A DNA stretch of 9,742 nt from Deferribacteraceae bacterium (GTDB lineage Bacteria > Chrysiogenota > Deferribacteres > Deferribacterales > JAISNW01), in assembly GCA_031276055.1 (NCBI GenBank), contig JAISNW010000096.1:1-9742 (forward strand). The letters run 5' to 3'. Below are positions 7,054-9,742 of this stretch, piece by piece. The notes beneath the pieces were generated by a model. It was not told the DNA's origin. It was given only the letters and a program-made list of their open reading frames with translations, and did no database searches. A program made the translations under genes and the position numbers. How positions within the stretch are numbered: position 1 is the stretch's first letter; every line of letters starts with the position of its first letter.

Positions 7054-7976
7054 ATGTAGTGTCTTTATTCAGTGGGGCGGGCGGCCTTGATCTCGGTTTT
7101 AAAATGGCAGGGCATAATATTATATGGGCAAATGATTTATGTAGAGATTCTGTCGAAACATATCGCATAAACTTAGGTAATCATATTGTTTGCGGAGATA
7201 TTTGCACTATCAATGAAAAAGATGTGCCTGATTGTGATATAATTATTGGTGGATTTCCTTGCCAAGGCTTTTCAATTGCTAATATGAAACGTAACTCTGA
7301 AGATGAACGCAACCAATTATATAAGCAATTGATACGTATTATTAATGCTAAACAACCAAAATTTTTCCTCGCTGAAAACGTTAAAGGTATTTTTAGTCTT
7401 GCTAAAGGCACGGTGTTAAAGATGATCCTCGGAGATTTTGAGAATATTGGTTATAGGGTTCAAACGAAAATTCTTAACGCTGCTGACTACGGTGTTCCAC
7501 AATTACGGCAACGCTTATTTATTGTTGGTATCCGCAATAATATTGATCATTCGTTTGTTTACCCTCTACCCACACATAGCGCAAATGGAGTTAACAACTT
7601 ACCGCAATGGATAAGTGTTGGAGAAACACTCTCAACTCTCCCAGACCCTAAAGAATCTAACAACATTTTAAATCATGACTATTCAAAATACAAGTTGCGC
7701 TTTAACGGATATATAGGTCACAGAATGATTGACCCGCTGAAACCAGCTCCTACGGTTACGGCAAGAGGTGATAGTAAGGGTGGTGTTGTTGTCCTTCATC
7801 ATCCGAACAATAAACGTCGTATGTCTTGTAGGGAACTCGCTCTTGTTCAAAGTTTTCCTATCAATTATGCTTTCTGCGGTACGCGTTCGTCTATTTATAG
7901 GCAAATTGGAAATGCCGTACCACCACTATTGGCATACGCAATAGCAAAGCAATTTAATGCTTATACAGGGGTTTAG
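7050..7976 (+). CDS. Type II DNA (cytosine-5-)-methyltransferase, second of a tandem pair
   Basis: Same reaction as the preceding enzyme; 308 residues. Motif I SLFSGAGGLDLG is at 5-16, catalytic Cys71 in GFPCQGFSI, ENV at 109-111, QLRQR at 151-155, motif IX PAPTVTARG near 232-240 and motif X RQIGNAVP at 284-291. Every motif has the same residue number as in the first enzyme. By hand count 93 of the first 160 residues match, but only 8 of 43 in 161-203, so the two probably recognise different bases or opposite strands. Translation is coupled to the first gene by the ATGA overlap; the Shine-Dalgarno is weak (GAAG). All catalytic residues are present, so it looks active. The stop TAG at 7974-7976 is followed after one nucleotide by the nuclease ATG. 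An orphan regulatory role is less likely, given the adjacent nuclease. Confidence 0.95.
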   Translation: MNVVSLFSGAGGLDLGFKMAGHNIIWANDLCRDSVETYRINLGNHIVCGDICTINEKDVPDCDIIIGGFPCQGFSIANMKRNSEDERNQLYKQLIRIINAKQPKFFLAENVKGIFSLAKGTVLKMILGDFENIGYRVQTKILNAADYGVPQLRQRLFIVGIRNNIDHSFVYPLPTHSANGVNNLPQWISVGETLSTLPDPKESNNILNHDYSKYKLRFNGYIGHRMIDPLKPAPTVTARGDSKGGVVVLHHPNNKRRMSCRELALVQSFPINYAFCGTRSSIYRQIGNAVPPLLAYAIAKQFNAYTGV

Positions 7977-7977
7977 T

Positions 7978-9231
7978 ATGTTGCCGCAAAACTTTATTCC
8001 AAAACCTCCATTCCTAAATTTCAAATGGAAATGGGCAAGTCTGCAATGTACTGAAGGATTAAATGATCCTGTTGTTTTGCTTGGTGTTCTTTTCCGTATG
8101 CGAAAGCTAGAGTCATTAGGATTAAAATATAGTTCAGAAGAATTTGCTAACGAACTTCGTGAACTTTCCAATGACATTAAGGATTCTATCGGGGTTGACC
8201 TCGAGCGGAGAACGGGTGAACGTAATATTATCCGCAATTCAGGTCAATATTGGAGAGCACTAGGGTTGTTAGCAGATGGCGATCGCTCTGGTAAAATCCG
8301 CTTGACTGATTTTGGCAGACGCATTGCCGACCATGATATTTCTCAAACCGAGTTTGCAGCTATAACGATACAAACATTTAAACTTCCAAATCCACAGATA
8401 CAAAATCTGGCTGAGTGCCAACAATGGATAAATAATGGGATTGTTATCTATCCTTTACGCTTGTTGCTTTCTATTCTACGTGAACTTCAAGGTAAACAGC
8501 AAGGTTACATTACCACGGAAGAACTAATACGAATAATAATTCCATTATCAGCACATAAGGCAAAAATTGAAGACTATGTGAATTTTATTCTTTGGTTTAG
8601 AATTGGGCAAATCACTTTAATTGGATGGAAAAATTATATCACAAGAAGCAATGATTTGCGTATTGCAAGAGAATATCTACTCTTTTTATCAAACTATGGT
8701 TACGTAATCCGTAATGAGGCGGATACTAGAATGAACGAACAGTATCTATATAATTATGATCTCGATTCTGAGATTGAAGCAATCCTTGCAGATCAACCCA
8801 AGGACGAATCACTACAACAAGCTGTTGAGCGAATTCGTATAATAGATGTTGTTGCTGATATTGAAAGAAAACGTGTTGAGGCGCAAAGAATAAGCCGTCC
8901 AAATCAAGCACGTTTCCGTAAGGATGTCCTTACAGCATACAAGCGATGTGTTATCACGAATGTGACTATGCCAGAAGTCCTTGAAGCGGCACACATCAAA
9001 CCATTTAAATATAAAGGGGAGGATTGTGTTGCAAACGGATTCGCTATGCGTATGGATATTCATTTACTCTTTGACTCGGGACACTTACGTATTTCGCAAC
9101 ATGGTGATGTTCAATTATCAACTCGCGCACGAATGGATTATGGGGCGATTATACCGCCGCATATATATTTACCTGAATTCACCAGTCGTGAAGCATTACA
9201 ATGGAGGTGGGATAATTACAATGGACTGTAA
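7978..9231 (+). CDS. HNH endonuclease, probable restriction enzyme of the cassette
   Basis: A 418-residue protein with a C-terminal HNH_2-type beta-beta-alpha-metal nuclease domain (about 312-400): FRKDVLTAY-RCVITN, then LEAAHIKP with His339, NGFAMRMD with Asn353, and DIHLLFD with His362. The catalytic triad is complete. The N-terminal two-thirds has no obvious family by eye. It is mostly helical, with a segment GQYWRALGLL then LTDFGRRIADHDISQTEF (about 88-130) that looks like a winged-helix region and may read DNA. Charged helices (about 255-310) link it to the nuclease. Location right after two m5C methyltransferases makes a restriction enzyme the best call; a modification-dependent or phage-directed nuclease is possible. 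I chose the ATG at 7978 because AGGGG (7967-7971) sits 6 nt upstream; the in-frame ATG at 7957 lacks a ribosome site and would add seven residues. No terminator follows. Confidence 0.85.
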   Translation: MLPQNFIPKPPFLNFKWKWASLQCTEGLNDPVVLLGVLFRMRKLESLGLKYSSEEFANELRELSNDIKDSIGVDLERRTGERNIIRNSGQYWRALGLLADGDRSGKIRLTDFGRRIADHDISQTEFAAITIQTFKLPNPQIQNLAECQQWINNGIVIYPLRLLLSILRELQGKQQGYITTEELIRIIIPLSAHKAKIEDYVNFILWFRIGQITLIGWKNYITRSNDLRIAREYLLFLSNYGYVIRNEADTRMNEQYLYNYDLDSEIEAILADQPKDESLQQAVERIRIIDVVADIERKRVEAQRISRPNQARFRKDVLTAYKRCVITNVTMPEVLEAAHIKPFKYKGEDCVANGFAMRMDIHLLFDSGHLRISQHGDVQLSTRARMDYGAIIPPHIYLPEFTSREALQWRWDNYNGL

Positions 9232-9277
9232 ACTAAAAACGTTATAAAGAAAATCAAGCTATAACTATAACTGTAGA

Positions 9278-9308
9278 TTGACATTTGTTAGAATGCTTGA
9301 ACTAAAAA
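9278..9308 (+). promoter_or_regulatory. Putative lpxC promoter region
   Basis: Two overlapping readings exist. One is a perfect -35 TTGACA (9278-9283) with a poor -10 such as CTAAAA (9302-9307) 18 bp on. The other is an extended -10, TGTTAGAAT (9286-9294), without a good -35, which shares GTTAGAAT with the rsmG promoter and nine of eleven bases with the element at 5871-5881. It lies 61-77 nt before the lpxC TTG start and would let lpxC be expressed independently of the cassette. Confidence 0.4.
9297..9305 (+). repeat. 9-bp direct repeat, right copy
   Basis: TTGAACTAA, identical to 6102-6110. See the left copy for the chance estimate. It overlaps the predicted lpxC promoter region. Confidence 0.25.
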
Positions 9309-9312
9309 ATTT

Positions 9313-9336
9313 AATTACTGTATCAACGCAGTGATT
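9313..9336 (+). promoter_or_regulatory. Hairpin directly before the lpxC ribosome site
   Basis: AATTACTG (9313-9320) pairs with CAGTGATT (9329-9336), seven Watson-Crick pairs plus one wobble, around an 8-nt loop. The stem ends 1 nt before GAGGGG (9338-9343), the likely lpxC Shine-Dalgarno. It could tune translation start or mRNA stability. It has no U-tract, so it is not a terminator. Confidence 0.3.
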
Positions 9337-9354
9337 TGAGGGGTTGCGAGAAAA

Positions 9355-9742
9355 TTGTATCAAACAACTTTAACTAGGGAGTTCTCATTTCACGGTGTAG
9401 GTTTGCACTGCGGGCGGGATATCTCGGTCGTGGTTTCTCCTGCAGCGGAGAATATGGGGATAGTATTTGCGCGAAGCGATGTAAAAAACTCCCCCTATGT
9501 GCGCACAACCGCTTTTAATGTAACCTCAACTCAACTTGCAACCACTATCTCCTGCGGAGATTTCCCTATATCCACTATAGAGCACCTCCTCTCTGCACTC
9601 TATGGGCTTGGGATTGACAACGCTAAGATAAGCGTAGAGGGGGCGGAGATCCCCATCCTTGATGGGAGCTCTCAACCGATAGCAGAGATGATAAAAGACG
9701 CAGGGATCACGCCTCAAAGGGCAAAGCGTAAATATCTTAAAG
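9355..9742 (+). CDS. lpxC: UDP-3-O-acyl-N-acetylglucosamine deacetylase LpxC (5' part, runs off the window)
   Basis: LpxC is the zinc-dependent, committed step of lipid A synthesis: it removes acetate from UDP-3-O-acyl-GlcNAc in the cytoplasm. The first 129 codons are present. HGVGLH at residues 13-18 is the family N-terminal signature. ISTIEHLLSALYGLGIDN (72-89) carries the catalytic Glu76 and zinc-ligand His77, equivalent to E. coli Glu78 and His79, and EIPILDGSS follows. The remaining zinc ligands lie beyond the window. The start is TTG at 9355: a stop (TGA, 9337-9339) lies just upstream in frame, there is no in-frame ATG or GTG before the HGVGLH motif, and GAGGGG is 11 nt before the TTG. 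The resulting MYQTTL N-terminus fits the family. Base composition returns to that of the host. Possible transcription from its own promoter near 9278-9308 and by read-through from the nuclease gene. Confidence 0.95.
   Translation, partial: MYQTTLTREFSFHGVGLHCGRDISVVVSPAAENMGIVFARSDVKNSPYVRTTAFNVTSTQLATTISCGDFPISTIEHLLSALYGLGIDNAKISVEGAEIPILDGSSQPIAEMIKDAGITPQRAKRKYLK

Larger units (their letters stand above)
6102..9305 (+). other. Probable acquired restriction-modification cassette (two m5C methyltransferases plus HNH nuclease)
   Basis: Three genes on one strand, overlapping by 4 bp or spaced by 1 nt, form one transcription unit. They are flanked by genes for RNA metabolism and lipid A synthesis that have no link to defence. 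Base composition drops inside: about 15 G+C in 60 at 8581-8640 against 29 in 60 at 4921-4980, counted by hand. No integrase, transposase or tRNA attachment site is visible, so the route of entry is unknown. The limits given are those of the 9-bp direct repeat and are approximate. Confidence 0.6.

Noticed and set aside
7957..7977. Earlier ATG for the HNH nuclease, overlapping the second methyltransferase by 20 bp.
   Set aside because: No ribosome site precedes it, while the ATG at 7978 has AGGGG at 6-nt spacing.
6121..9231. CRISPR, toxin-antitoxin, BREX or retron interpretation of the AT-rich region.
   Set aside because: No spaced repeats, reverse transcriptase, ATPase or small toxin pair is present; all three genes fit restriction-modification.
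8981..9247. An 88-residue plus-strand ORF overlapping the end of the nuclease gene in another frame.
   Set aside because: It overlaps the HNH catalytic motifs, has no ribosome site and reads as low-complexity Ile/Tyr-rich translation.
9261..9272. Tandem ATAACT repeat after the nuclease gene, considered as an attachment or iteron site.
   Set aside because: Only two 6-bp copies in AT-rich DNA; no further copies or associated genes.
9526..9717. Minus-strand ORF opposite lpxC.
   Set aside because: It lies wholly antisense to strongly conserved LpxC coding sequence.

Overview
The window comes from a Gram-negative bacterium. It holds the start of lpxC (lipid A synthesis), a probable outer-membrane or periplasmic lipoprotein and a RhlB-like RNA helicase, and Shine-Dalgarno sites are recognisable. 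GTG and TTG starts occur. The helicase and the lipoprotein look most like proteobacterial families, but nothing here fixes the lineage. I see no rRNA, tRNA, CRISPR array, transposase or integrase.

Layout. (1) 106-2146, plus strand: rsmG (16S rRNA m7G methyltransferase) overlaps by 62 bp a 494-residue lipoprotein of unknown function, probably helical repeats followed by a periplasmic-binding-like domain. (2) 2154-5822, minus strand: a compact two-gene operon, an RNA helicase with a long Pro/Lys-rich N-terminus and then, 3 bp on, a five-helix membrane sulfatase-fold enzyme of the LTA-synthase family. A GC-rich hairpin covers the convergent stop codons near 2150. (3) 5823-6120: an AT-rich intergenic region with plus-strand promoter-like elements and a 22-bp near-perfect palindrome lying over the -35 and spacer of the last one. 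(4) 6121-9231, plus strand: a tight three-gene restriction-modification cassette of two paralogous cytosine-C5 DNA methyltransferases (4-bp overlap) and an HNH endonuclease 1 nt later. (5) 9232-9354: a short gap with a promoter-like element and a hairpin, then lpxC from a TTG start, cut by the window end.

The cassette is visibly more AT-rich than its neighbours: hand counts give about 25% GC at 8581-8640 against about 48% at 4921-4980. It separates a plus-strand promoter at 5850-5879 from lpxC, so it was probably acquired and inserted between the helicase operon and lpxC. The methyltransferases would protect host DNA and the HNH protein would cut unmodified DNA. The two enzymes align without a net gap over residues 1-295, at roughly 55-60% identity by hand count except for residues 161-203, where it falls to about 19%. 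That is where the target-recognition region should be. The simplest reading is a duplicated pair that methylates different sequences, or the two strands of one asymmetric site, next to a single nuclease. This system, its possible palindromic operator and the unusual lipoprotein are the points most worth a second look.
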